From: Morella rubra
Taxonomy: Eukaryota; Streptophyta; Magnoliopsida; Fagales; Myricaceae
Reading direction: 5' to 3'
DNA length: 64,000 nucleotides
Assembly (NCBI GenBank): GCA_003952965.2
Contig: CM025855.1
Coordinates: forward strand, 12,680,483-12,744,482
Below the pieces are notes generated by a model that was not told where the DNA came from, did not search any database, and worked only from the letters and a program-made list of their open reading frames with translations. Of this stretch, positions 23,427 to 33,805 are shown piece after piece (positions within the stretch are counted from its first letter, which is position 1; every line of letters begins with the position of its first letter). Made by a program: the position numbers and the translations under genes.

Positions 23427-26400
23427 CTACGCAGAATCATCAGAAGCTATTGGGTGGGTCGAACTGGTAGCTTGCGGGGCGAGCGCCTCAGTTGTGTTGG
23501 CTATGACCCACCTGTCATCCTCGTTTGTCCCTTTTATGAAGTGAATTTATAATTAGGCTTAGAAATGTAATGACAACTATTGCACATTTTTTTTACACTA
23601 AAAATGCTTACCTCAGACATGTCTTTCCTCTTTCTTCTACTCGTCTTGGCAGGCAATTCCATTGGCTGTAATCCTTGTCCCTAATTTTCAACAAATTACA
23701 TATAAATTTTTCAGTCAAAACTAGTAGTATGACTTATGATAAAGAAATAGGTAAGTAAATTTTTTTTTAATGTTACCTCTGTTGTAGTTTCCCTTCGAGT
23801 CTCTGGTGGCTGTGATGGCTGTGATCCTTCAACCTAAATGAATGGCATATCATAATTTTTCATTTGACAGATCAGATTCAATATGATATAGGGAGATGTA
23901 GGAGTTTGTCGTTACAGAAGTTCAGATTTCTTTCTTGGAGATCTTCGAGGCTGTGATGTACGGACTTGTGTTGACTCGGTAGTACGAGCCTGTATATTAA
24001 ATATGGAAAGCAAAAGTAAATATAGAAGCTGACCATCTCATCAAAAACATTTCAAATACAAGCAAGGAAGAGGTACTTGAGAAGAAAAGCAAGCTGGCCC
24101 AAGCAGCAATGAATGCAAAGCACCAAATGGAGCGATACGTGAATGAGTTATGGTAAAACAGATATTACCTGACAAGGTTCTGCAGTTGTTGTATTAGTTC
24201 CAGCAGGCTGCGATGCTTCAGTTGATGGTCTGGCCTCATCCTGAAATCAATCTAATGTCAAATAACTATTCGAAGTGTCCAAATCAAACTCAAAATCCGC
24301 TTCATGTCACCTGATTTGTAGCTTTCTTCTTGGATGGCTTCTTCGGGTATATTCTGCGGTTGGGATTTGGCGGGTAATTGCATCTCCTTGCATTATGGCC
24401 AAGAACGCCACATGTCCCGCAACGAACTGGTAACCCACAACGACTAACGTTGTACGGATGTTGTGGCTCATCATCTGCTCGGACCCTTGCTTTCCTCGGA
24501 CGGCCAGGCATAGACCGAATCACAGGAGGTCCTATAGGTAATACATCCGCACGCGGCCACTCTCCCGGTCCAGGCATCGCGTGTACGACATGTGCGTAAG
24601 AAGCTGCGTATGACGTCTTCCGATAGCAATCATGGACGTAATCCTCAGGGAGTAGCTTGTCACAATAAATAGCAGCGCAAGCATGTGCACATGGGATGCC
24701 GTTTAGCTGCCATCGGCCACAACTACATTCCGGGCTCCAATGTTTACCAATTTATGATCCCCATTAGCTGTATCAACCTCAAAATTGGTCCCATCCGTCC
24801 ACTGGCAGATGCAATGCCTAGCATCATGTTTGCTCTTCTCAAGCTTCCTCTGTATCCGAGGACAGATATCCCAAGTTGCAGTTTGGAGCATCGCCCGTTT
24901 GTGCTTGAACTGGTTCATCAATAGACGTCTGATATCCTCCATCATCGTCAAGATTGGCTTATCCCGTGTATCTTTGATCCACGAATTAAATGTTTCAGCG
25001 ATGTTACTAAGTAGACAATCGCTCTTCGAGGTTGTACTAAATGCGTGTCGGGACCATCCTTTAGGGTCAACCTCTGTAAGATACTTCCAAGCATTCTCAT
25101 TCACCCTTTCCAGTTCTGCCATAGCTCTATCAAACCCAGATCTGGTACACGCACATGCTGCCTTCCATAGGAGGTCCTTCACATACTTGTCTCTCCACCC
25201 TTTGCTCTTCAAGTTGGCGTGCAAGTGCTTCACACAATGCCGCTGCTCATCATTCGGCACTAACTTCTCTAGTGCCTCGCGAAGCCCCTGCAAAATAGTT
25301 TTAGTTAGTAACCAATATCAGTACATGTTTTTTCAGCTATGAAATAAAAGACCAAACAGATGGTGTGTACTAACCTTTTGCCTGTCTGACATCCAACACC
25401 ATGGGCGCTGATCTTCAGATCTAATATCCTCCATGAGTATCTCTATGAACCACGTCCAAGAAGATCGGCGTTCCACCTCTGCCACTGCATACGCAAGTGG
25501 GTACATATCATCATTCGCGTCTTTGGCCACTGCGCATAACAACTGGCCCCCAAATGGGCCTTTGAGGTGACACCTATCAAGACAAATCATTGGCCTAACC
25601 CCAACCAAGAAGCCACGTTTTGGAGCCTCAAGCCTGACATACATCCGCTGGAAAAGATGTCCGCTTCTCTGAATCTTCACCCATGAACCAGGGTTCCACA
25701 TATAAACACCCAATGCGTAGTCGCATACATACTTGTACTGGTCCACATGCCTCCCATAGACCAGTTCAAGGGCCATCTTTTTTGCCCGATACATGTGGTT
25801 CTTAGAGACTTGTACTTTATAGTCTCTACGGATATTCCCTCCCAAAGCCGTTGGTGGCATGTTAGGGTCGTCCCGGATGTTTTCAACATACCGAGCAGCA
25901 GTAAATTTGGCATCCAACTTCCTGTTCTTATGGTGTGTGCCACAAGTGTGCTTCGACTTAAATGTCTTGATCTGAACCGCTTCTTTACCGTACGTAAAAG
26001 AAGCGTGGATCCGCCAACCACACTTGAGTGCACAAACCGCTGTAACCCTCTTCTTGTCACTCTTAAGACAACGGTAGTCATAATTATTTTGAATGCCGTG
26101 CAACGTTAAAGCCTTTTTAAATAAGGCCAAATCTCTAAACTTCATCCCCTTCTCAAGGTGCACTGTACCATCCTCCAACTCCTCTTCTCGAAAGTCGGTA
26201 CCCTTCCTCTTACGTGGTTGATCTTCATCAGATGCATTATCCTCACTGGTACTTTCCATTACATCATCATCCGAACCCCCAACAATCTTGGGCTCGTCCG
26301 CTGAAACATCATTCTTTGTACCTTGCCCGAACCACTCCATCGAAGCCTTCCTAGCATCATCTCCACTCTCATCAGTCTGAACTGCATATTCGTACAACTC

Positions 26401-26985
26401 AGAATCGGCATCAGACTCGTCAAAATCACTGACATCAGCTTCAATATTATCCCCCCCAATATCATCATCAGAATCAACTGCCTCTCCTTCACTATTGACA
26501 CCCTCTGCATCCCTCATAATATCCTCGACATTAACATGGACATCCTCCGCTTCCCTCACAATGTCCTCAGCATCAACACCCATATCTGTCATACTCCTAT
26601 CTTCCAGAATGTCATGAAAAACCATATCTTCCTCATTCATATTTTCTGTCACATCTGGTTCAGGCACTAAGATTGGCCAACTGGTACCATGCTCAACGTA
26701 AATCCTCAAGGTGTCCCGACCTTCAAGAAGAATTCTCGCAATGGTAGTCAAGACATCAGCGTCACATTTTAGAGGGGTCAAATCAGACTGAGAGTCATCT
26801 CTCTCTAGCTTACACCACAACTCCACAGCATCTGCGTAGTTCATAGCTGTCTTCAACAATGTCCACAGATGTGTGACTGAGATATAGTCAGGGTCGAGGT
26901 CCCCTAAATCGCTAATCTGCCCTCCAATGTAGTCACTCTTCAGAAACTCCACTCTCCCTCCATGATGCATAACAATCTTCACCAT
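23427..26985 (-). CDS. MuDR-type MULE transposase, one frameshift
   Basis: DDE transposase that excises and inserts the MULE by binding its TIRs. The main exons are 25375-26985 (ATG at 26985, directly after an AG acceptor) and 24311-25287. The intron at 25288-25374 has GT-AG borders. In order: an N-terminal MuDR plug-like region, a long acidic Asp/Glu linker, a MuDR DNA-binding C2HC domain (GMKFRDLALFKKAL ... CGWRIHA ... KHTCGTHH), then the MULE domain. Catalytic residues read as D470 (ICLDRCHLKG), D534 (SDRQKG) and E635 (IAETFNSW). The SWIM finger (CSCGRWQLNGIPCAHA) is present but shifted by one frame near 24735. A CCHC knuckle (CGTCGVLGHNARRC) follows. Short Ser/Pro/Gln-rich exons fit at 24169-24240, 23777-23833 and 23612-23680, with a last one ending at a stop near 23427; one between them (about 23925-23995) has an unclear donor. 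The gene is nearly intact but probably inactive. Confidence 0.85.
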
Positions 26986-27837
26986 CTGCAAATTGAAAAA
27001 ATCAAAATGGTGCATCTCTTTTCCAGAGTGAGCAACATAAACCCAAATGGTAGAAAAAATCAAACCCAAATTTCTGCATCTCTTTTCCCTTTCAAATCCC
27101 CGACCAACAATAAAGTGTTCATTTGAAATCCCCCAACAAGACGAAATAATATTACCCAAACAATATTCAGAATTAATATTTTCTGTCCATATCACCATTT
27201 TTAGGGGTGGTGGTTTTTTTTTTGTCCACATCACCATTTGAATGCAGGCATGCTCATCCAGGACATTCTACATATTACCATCCTATTGATGCTGCTATTT
27301 AGATCTACTTCAAATAGTACTTATACTCCCACAAAGACAGAGTGGAGGTTTCCAACTCAGTGGTGGACCAAAAGAAAATAAAAATTAAAAACATTTATTG
27401 TCTCAATTTGGGAATAGGTAATTCAGACATATTATTTTCAGTTGGATAATCCCAACAGATTACCCATGGTGGAACTAAGAATTTGTTCTGATAAAATGGC
27501 AAAATTAGTACAATACTTTATTCATCCACTAGTCCAATTATCATGAAGCATGCCCAACTATACAATTTAAAACACTGGGCTATAATTTTTCAATAAAATG
27601 TGTACAAATAGTCAGCAGTTTAGGGATAAAGTGAACCAAAATGTAACCTACTTCCCTAATGAGTACAACTAGTTACCCTATCCTATCATCATTTTCTTTT
27701 AAAATTTCAACCTACTTCCCTAATTCGAAACTTAGAGATAAACTGAACCAAAATGTAAACCACAGGACATCATAAGGAAACAAATGCCACCCTGAATTAG
27801 TCAAACACAAATCTCAATAACAAACGACAGATAAAAA

Positions 27838-27950
27838 GACAACTTGACAGTCTAGGAGGGACCACTTCGTTAATATATGGGCAAACGACAGATAAATAGA
27901 CAGCCTAAAATTCTAGGAGGGACCACATCATTTTTATATGGGCAAACGAC
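27838..27950. repeat. Short direct repeat upstream of MULE transposase
   Basis: Two copies of a ~57-bp segment sharing CTAGGAGGGACCAC and ATATGGGCAAACGACA, in the transposase 5' region between its start and the right TIR. Could be part of the promoter or leader; no function is visible. Confidence 0.6.
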
Positions 27951-28119
27951 AAAGTTGCAATTCAACCAAGGGGGGACACATTTATAGTAGACAATATTCA
28001 ATTCAGCAAAAGGGGAGACATGTATGGGTGGACGAATGCCCATATATTTTAAATAGAAAACCATTTGTCAAGCTGAGAAATTCCCTAAACATTTTTACTT
28101 ACCTTTCCAAAACCTCAGA

Positions 28120-28666
28120 TAGACAGCGTTAACCACCGATGGAGTCGAAGACAGCGTGGACTGGGCACGGTTCGATTGTCTGTTCCTATCGTTCGCTTGA
28201 TTTGGGGAAAATGGGCACGGTTCGATTGATTTGGGGTAAATAGTTAGGGTTCGAGGGTTCCACCGATTTGGGGAAATTTTCGAGTCTTTAGAGGAAATGT
28301 TCAAGTGTTGGGGTGGAAGGGTACACGAAAGGGATGGGCAATGCGTGACAAAAGGTGTTCGGGCATATTATTTTGTGACGTGGCAGGGGTAATTTCGGAA
28401 CAATAAAAGTGTGGACAGCGTGGACTGTACAGGAACCACAGGGATATATGCCCAGTCAGCAAATGGAACACGTGTCATCTTAGTATTGGCTATGACGTGT
28501 AATTTTGTGACAACTCAACATTTCCCGTTAGTTTGGAGACGGAATATGGACGGAGGGGTATTTCTAGGAAAGGTACATCACCACGGGGGCAGCGGGACAA
28601 CAAATTGAACCTAGGGGCATATTCAAGAAAAAGTTATACCACAGGGGCACGCGTTATATTTTAGCC
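28120..28666 (-). repeat. MULE right terminal inverted repeat (longer form)
   Basis: Reverse complement of the left TIR, ending TATTTTAGCC at 28666. It carries an additional subterminal block with motifs such as GGCAGCGGGAC and CCTAGGGGCATATTC that the left TIR lacks. It should contain the transposase promoter. Confidence 0.9.
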
Positions 28667-28793
28667 AATTCCTACGATTAAGGCAACTTAAGAGAGGAGT
28701 GAATTGAGTTTCCAAACCTTTTTGGCTTTAACCCTAAAATCGTGTTGCAAAGTAAAAGCTAATTTAGAACAAATATTTAGCAAATATTGTAAT

Positions 28794-29675
28794 TGTAAGT
28801 CCTAGATTAAGGCAACCCAAGAGGGGGGGTGAATTGGGTTTCAAAACTTTTTCACTTTTAACCCCCAAAAACCCGTAAAGCTAAAGCTAATTTGCAAAGT
28901 ATATTATAACGCAGTAAATAAGGTAGGACGAAGAGAAGCAAACACGTGATTTTCTCGGCAAACCCGTCTACATCCACCCTCAAGCTCCTTCACCGAGCCT
29001 TGAGGTTTTCCCACTATCTTCAAATAGCATACACTCTAGCTTCCGGGTGCTAGAGAACCGTACAAGTGTTTTCCCGGCTTAACACTCAAACCCACCAAGT
29101 GGACCGCACATGAGTACTCGGGATCTCACCGCGTTCACGTTATAGCTTGTTACTAACGATCATTGTCAGAAGCTCAACGGATCTATTTCAAATCAACCGG
29201 TCGACCGCTATACCAAGCGGTCGAAGACGGTCGACCGCTTCACCAGCCGGTCGACCTCCCAACTTAAGCACATGATCCGGTTCAATTAAAACCACGTTTT
29301 TGACCTCTTGGAAACACCCAATTTTAAAGACTTACTTCCCATATGTATAAGAAAGGTTTGGAGTTTGATTGGGGTGTTTTGAAACCTTTAAAAAATATTT
29401 TAATCTTTCAAACAAAAGGCAAAACGGTTTATGCACTTTTTGAAAGATATGCAAGTGTAATTCATAATCCTTGTCAAAAGTGAAACAAGAGTTACAAGGT
29501 TTATACCCTAAGGTCTTGAAACTTCACTTTTGAGCTCCTTGCATGTTCTTGATCTTCTTTCTTCAAGTCTTTGGCTCTTTCATCAAAACATCTTTGTCTT
29601 TGAAGATGTCCGTTTTATAAACTTGATCCATTTATTGAAATCATCAAAATCTCGATTGTGCACAAAAGCCAACAG
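28794..29675 (-). mobile_element. Inner (younger) family-A solo LTR
   Basis: Starts TGTAAGTCCTAGATTAAGG and ends GCCAACA, so TG...CA termini, with flanks GTAAT (28789-28793) and GTAAC (29676-29680). On its own strand it carries the family's C-rich end block. It is 882 bp long, about 400 bp shorter than the other copies, because the middle (corresponding to about 29930-30230 of the outer copy) is missing. It contains several GGTCGACC-type palindromes at about 29197-29250. It interrupts the outer LTR of the same family. Confidence 0.85.
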
Positions 29676-30964
29676 TAACAACAAATATATAAGTGCTGAG
29701 TGTAAATAATAGAGTTAGAAAAGCAAACACAATAATTTTTAGGTGGTTCAACAAACTCCGCTTATATCCACCCTTCAAACTTATTTCCAAGCCTTGAGAT
29801 TTTCTCCACTATTTTCCAAATAGTGTACACTCTAGCTTCCGGTGCTAGAGAACCTTACAAGTACTTTCACGGGCTCTACACTCAAAAGCTAAGTGATTTT
29901 TTAGACTTACCACTTACAATCTAACCAAGCTTGAGATATACCTCTCTAAGCTTATTCTTTAGTGAACAACTATCACTAAAAGAATCACCTCTTTTTAATA
30001 AGAAGATACAAGTATTTAACTCTCTCAAAGAATGGATAAGAAAATGGAAAACTCTATCTCTTTGCTTTACACAATGTTTAGGATATGAAAATATAATTTG
30101 TGTGAATGATATGAGATATATGAATAAAAATGTTTTATATTTTTTTCAAGCTATAGAAATGATATATGATCGTTCTCTGTATTTTTTGAGACCTTAACAA
30201 TGTTTTTATATAGGCCAAATATCAAAGCTAGCCGTTTAGGATCAATCTGACAATTTTTCTGTTGTACTGGTTGACTGCTATAATAACCAATCGACAGCTA
30301 CAACTAGCCATTGCCCAACAGTAAAAAAATTTGAATGCTGCATTTTTTGCCTACGCAGGAAGATAAATCGCATTGTGTAGAGGTCGACCGCTTCATATAG
30401 AGGTCGATCTCCGGTCGACTCCTATAGCTTAAAAGTGCAGCTACTTGAAATTTAAAGCCCATTTTTTACCTTTCGAAATCTCAATTTCAAAAACCAACTC
30501 CCCAATAATATAAATAAGGTTTGAGAGTTTATATGATAATGATTTAAAAACATTTAAAATGATTTTTCATTATCAAACTTGTGATAAGAAATTTATGCAT
30601 GATTTTAAAGATATGCAACTGTTTAATTCAAATTTTTGTCAAAAGTGAAACTAAGAGTTACAAGATTATACTGTATAGTCTTAAATATTCGCTTTTGAGC
30701 TCCTTATATATTCTTTGATCTTTAATCTTCTTATTTTTTGCTCTTTGATAAAAAATATCTTTGTCTTTGAAGATGTCTATTTTGTAAAACTCAATCTATT
30801 TTATTGTAATCATCAAAATATTAATTGTGAACAAAAATCAATAGTTACCAAAAAGGATTGGTTGGGGATGAAAACGCATGGTTATATCTAACCAAACTTT
30901 GTACTTAGATACTCGTAAATATATAAATTAATTATAATACTAACAAAAAACTACTTTGAAAATA

Positions 30965-30966
<2 letters not shown>

Positions 30967-30999
<33 letters not shown>
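30967..30999. repeat. (CT)n microsatellite
   Basis: About 16 CT units starting after AATAGTTT. Simple repeat in intergenic DNA. Confidence 0.9.
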
Positions 31000-31000
<1 letters not shown>

Positions 31001-31133
31001 AATTGGGCTGGAGAAAATGGGACCTCCAGCCCTCCACTACCTTATATAGGCCCAAGGAACTATAGTTAAAGTGTAGGGGTGAAGCCTAATCTAGTTAGGT
31101 AGAAATGTTTGTAAGTTAAGTGTGTGAAGATAA

Positions 31134-31952
31134 CAGTTTTTTTTTTTTTTCGTAAGCAAGCATAGCATATCAAAACCAAAAGTCAGTACATCTAAGGGCG
31201 AGGAACCCTACAAATAGCCACAAATATCCATTGCACTAAATAGAAGATAATAGAGAAAAAAAGAAGAAGAAAAACAAGAGCTTGGCCATGGTCTAAGACG
31301 ATAGTCAAGATATGGCTGCCTGAAGGCGGTTGACTGAAGCACTCCATGTGGCCTTGGAGTCATCTGCAGCAATCACAAAACCAGAGGCGAGAACGCTGAA
31401 GGGAAGGGAGTGGTGGCAAATCGGGAGGCAGTTGAGCAGGGCACTACACCGACATTCGTCGACTGAAGAGTAGAAACACTAGATGGCTCGGAGCAAAGCT
31501 AGAAGAAAACTCAAAAGGAGCCGAAATATGGAAGGCACGTGAGATCCATTGGCCATCCTAGACGGCGCGTGAGGAGCACTTGCTTGAGGACGAGCTACTG
31601 AACAAAAAGGAAATGGAAGATCGGAGAACCATGAGGAGGTGGGGAGGGCTCATGAACGGTGATCGGCCACCAAAAGCGATAGATTTGAGTTTCTTCTTTC
31701 AAAACAAAAAACCCACAACAAAAGAAATTTGTATAAAGAAAGGAAGAGAACAGATTGAAGGAAGGGATAAGGAGAAGAAAAAAAGAAAAAAAGAAGAGAG
31801 AAGGAGCCGAAGCTCGATTTCCCTTCTGTTGAGAAAGCGATGAAATGGAAAGTTGCAAACAGAGGGAACAAGAAAGAAAAGGACGAGAGATTTCAAGAAA
31901 TTAATTGAAAATCTACGGTTGGCGATCACTTTCTCCTTGAATTATCAACTAT
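31134..31952 (-). mobile_element. Short LINE-derived (or processed) retro-insertion with poly(A)
   Basis: A poly(T) run at 31137-31151, read on minus, is a poly(A) tail. The insert is flanked by near-identical direct repeats: AAGTGTGTGAAGATAA at 31118-31133 and AAGTGTGAAGATAA at 31953-31966. Variable-length target duplications plus a poly(A) tail are the marks of L1-type retrotransposition. The body (about 0.8 kb) begins with a pyrimidine-rich leader on the minus strand and ends TATGCTTGCTTACG before the tail, like a plant LINE 3' end, but no endonuclease or reverse transcriptase motif is present. It is best read as an internally deleted LINE or a non-autonomous relative. The overlapping ORFs here are low-complexity. 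Confidence 0.55.
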
Positions 31953-31966
31953 AAGTGTGAAGATAA

Positions 31967-33805
31967 TTAGTTGAGTGGTGGTTTTGGGTGGCCCATGGCA
32001 CATCCGGCCAAGTGGCCAACCTTCTCTTAAAAATTAATCATGAGGTTTTTCTTTCATAAGCAAGCCATTCTCTCTTAGTGCTGGCCATCCATTTTAATTG
32101 GGCTTGAATTCCATGCCCAGACTTTAGGTCAACAATAGTTCCAGCCCAAGTCCACTTTTCTGAAGCCCTAGTAAGCCCAACGTTAACCTTTCTTGGGACC
32201 CATAACTAGACTTCCGGCCTTAAAGCTAACTTCAAGGGCCGGTCCGCTAGTTACTCACACTTAGCCCCTTTCTAAGTACTTCTCTCTCAAATAAAGGTTG
32301 ACCAACCAATCACAAAATAAAATAAAATTCTATGAAATTAACTATAAACTGAAACAAAAATAGGATCGAACCAAACAAATGTTTTAAAGTAGACGAACGC
32401 ATGAGTCTCAAACGATCCCTTCGAGTAGGAAAACTGATGAGAATCGGGTCGTAATTTTGCAGTGCCAGGGAAGGCAGCTACAGGGAGTCTGAAAAGCTTC
32501 ACATGGATCACGCACGGCCTAACACAATCCAGTCAGAAGGTGGTGGTAGCGTTAGAGCCACAAAGCAGTGTGTACTGTGTGGCTCTTTCGTGATTCATGT
32601 GAGCATTGGGTTCAGATTAGGAAACAGACAAAAGGGTTTCTCTCACCCCCATCCCATCCTGAAGACATGAACAAAGAGGGCATTACGAAAAGGATAGTAT
32701 ATCCAAGTCATCATATAAAAATCGCATAACGAAGGTATTTAAAATAATCGAAACAAATGGATTATTAAAAACCATGCAATTAGGTCGATTAATTAAAAGC
32801 TAACATCACAATTAGGTCTCACGAAATTTTTAGTTTAAGGTAACATCGCAATTAATTGGACTATACGTGAGTTAGAAGACTTTTTTTTTTTAATATTAGA
32901 AGAGAACCGAAAATATAAGTTATAACGCCCGATCTCTACCTTTTTTTTTTTTTTTAATTTTAGGTTTGTTTTAAGCTTTCATTTAGTTTAAAAATTTTAA
33001 ATTTTATAAATATTTAATTTAATTTATTTTGATAACACGTTTTGAGTTGTGATTGAAGATAACAAATTTCTTGTTAAATCTTCTAACGGTAATTGGTTTG
33101 GTGGCCTAATTTATCAACTACCCGTAGTTATATGACACAATTTTTTTTTTTTTTATCAATTCTAACATCCTTTTATAAATTTCTCAAACTTTTTTTTTAA
33201 AAAAATGTTTACAAATTTTTATTACCTTTTAATAAATTTTAACAATTTTTTCTTCAATTTCAAAAGAATCTATATTATCTTTAACACTCATCTAAATACA
33301 CGTAAGTGGCTAATTTTTTTTTTAAAAACTCAAACTTATCGAGTGGAAAAATATAAAATCTCCTCATGTAAGCCAGAAGTATAGATTATAAAATCTCCTC
33401 ATGTAAGCCAGAAGTACAGAAGTATTAATGATTCTTGAATCGTCCTTAATGATTCTTGGAACGTCCTTGCCTCCTTGGCCAGTTGGCCCCAGAATCCAAA
33501 GCAGTTTTGACCCTTCATAAAAAGACCCCACATTGTAGCCCCGCGATTTGGTGGGTCCCAAACCTTAACATTCTCGTTTACGGTTTCGAGTCGCTCATTA
33601 CCTCCCTAGTAAACTTTCGCAAAAGCTTGAAATGACCGGCAACCACCTCTAAATCTAGCCTATTTCTTTTTTTTGGGGCTTTTTCCCCTGTTTTATCCGA
33701 CCTAAACTCAGAGAGCCAATTCGATTGAATTGTTACATTACCAACCTAGGGCTCTTTCATCTCTGAAGCCAATCCCAACCGGATATACCCTAACCACCGC
33801 CAGAT
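31967..33805. other. Intergenic, upstream of the F-box gene
   Basis: AT-rich, with several poly(T) tracts (32880, 32941, 33143). Two small tandem duplications lie at 33350-33465. The F-box promoter must lie at the right end. No gene or transposon terminus was recognised. Confidence 0.45.
33350..33465. repeat. Two short tandem duplications in the F-box promoter region
   Basis: A ~36-bp unit (TATAAAATCTCCTCATGTAA...CCAGAAGTA) occurs twice in a row. It is followed by a ~24-bp unit (AATGATTCTTGAATCGTCCT and AATGATTCTTGGAACGTCCT) twice. Located 340-460 bp upstream of the F-box ATG. Confidence 0.85.

Larger units (their letters stand above)
19811..28666. mobile_element. MuDR-like MULE, 8.86 kb, TIRs and 9-bp TSD
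   Basis: Both ends begin GGCTAAAATAT, read inward. The 9-bp flanks are AATTCCAAC (19802-19810) and AATTCCTAC (28667-28675), a target duplication with one mismatch. The left TIR is 19811-20179 and the right TIR 28120-28666; the left one lacks about 178 bp just inside its terminus. Two genes point at each other: a GRF zinc-finger gene on plus starting near the left TIR, and a MuDR-type transposase on minus starting near the right TIR. This is the two-gene plan of maize MuDR. The element sits 12 bp inside a family-A LTR. Confidence 0.93.
19799..30843 (-). mobile_element. Outer family-A solo LTR, split by a MULE and a younger LTR
   Basis: Flanked by a perfect 5-bp target duplication GTTAC at 19794-19798 and 30844-30848. 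The plus strand starts TGAAATTCC and, after the MULE at 19811-28666, resumes as GATTAAGGCAACTTAAGAG. That matches the start of the inner copy at 28794 (TGTAAGTCCTAGATTAAGG). A second interruption at 28794-29675 is the inner solo LTR. Removing both insertions and one copy of each target duplication leaves about 1.29 kb, close to the ~1.27-kb family member at 38569. The high-coordinate terminus reads CAATA where the younger copy has CAACA, consistent with age. No internal retrotransposon coding region is present, so it is a solo LTR. Confidence 0.85.

Noticed and set aside
26323-26670. 115-codon plus-strand ORF within the MULE
   Set aside because: Antisense shadow of the acidic linker of the transposase.
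31580-31929. Several overlapping ORFs on both strands
   Set aside because: Purine- or pyrimidine-rich leader of the LINE-like insertion; Lys/Arg or Phe/Leu runs reflect composition.
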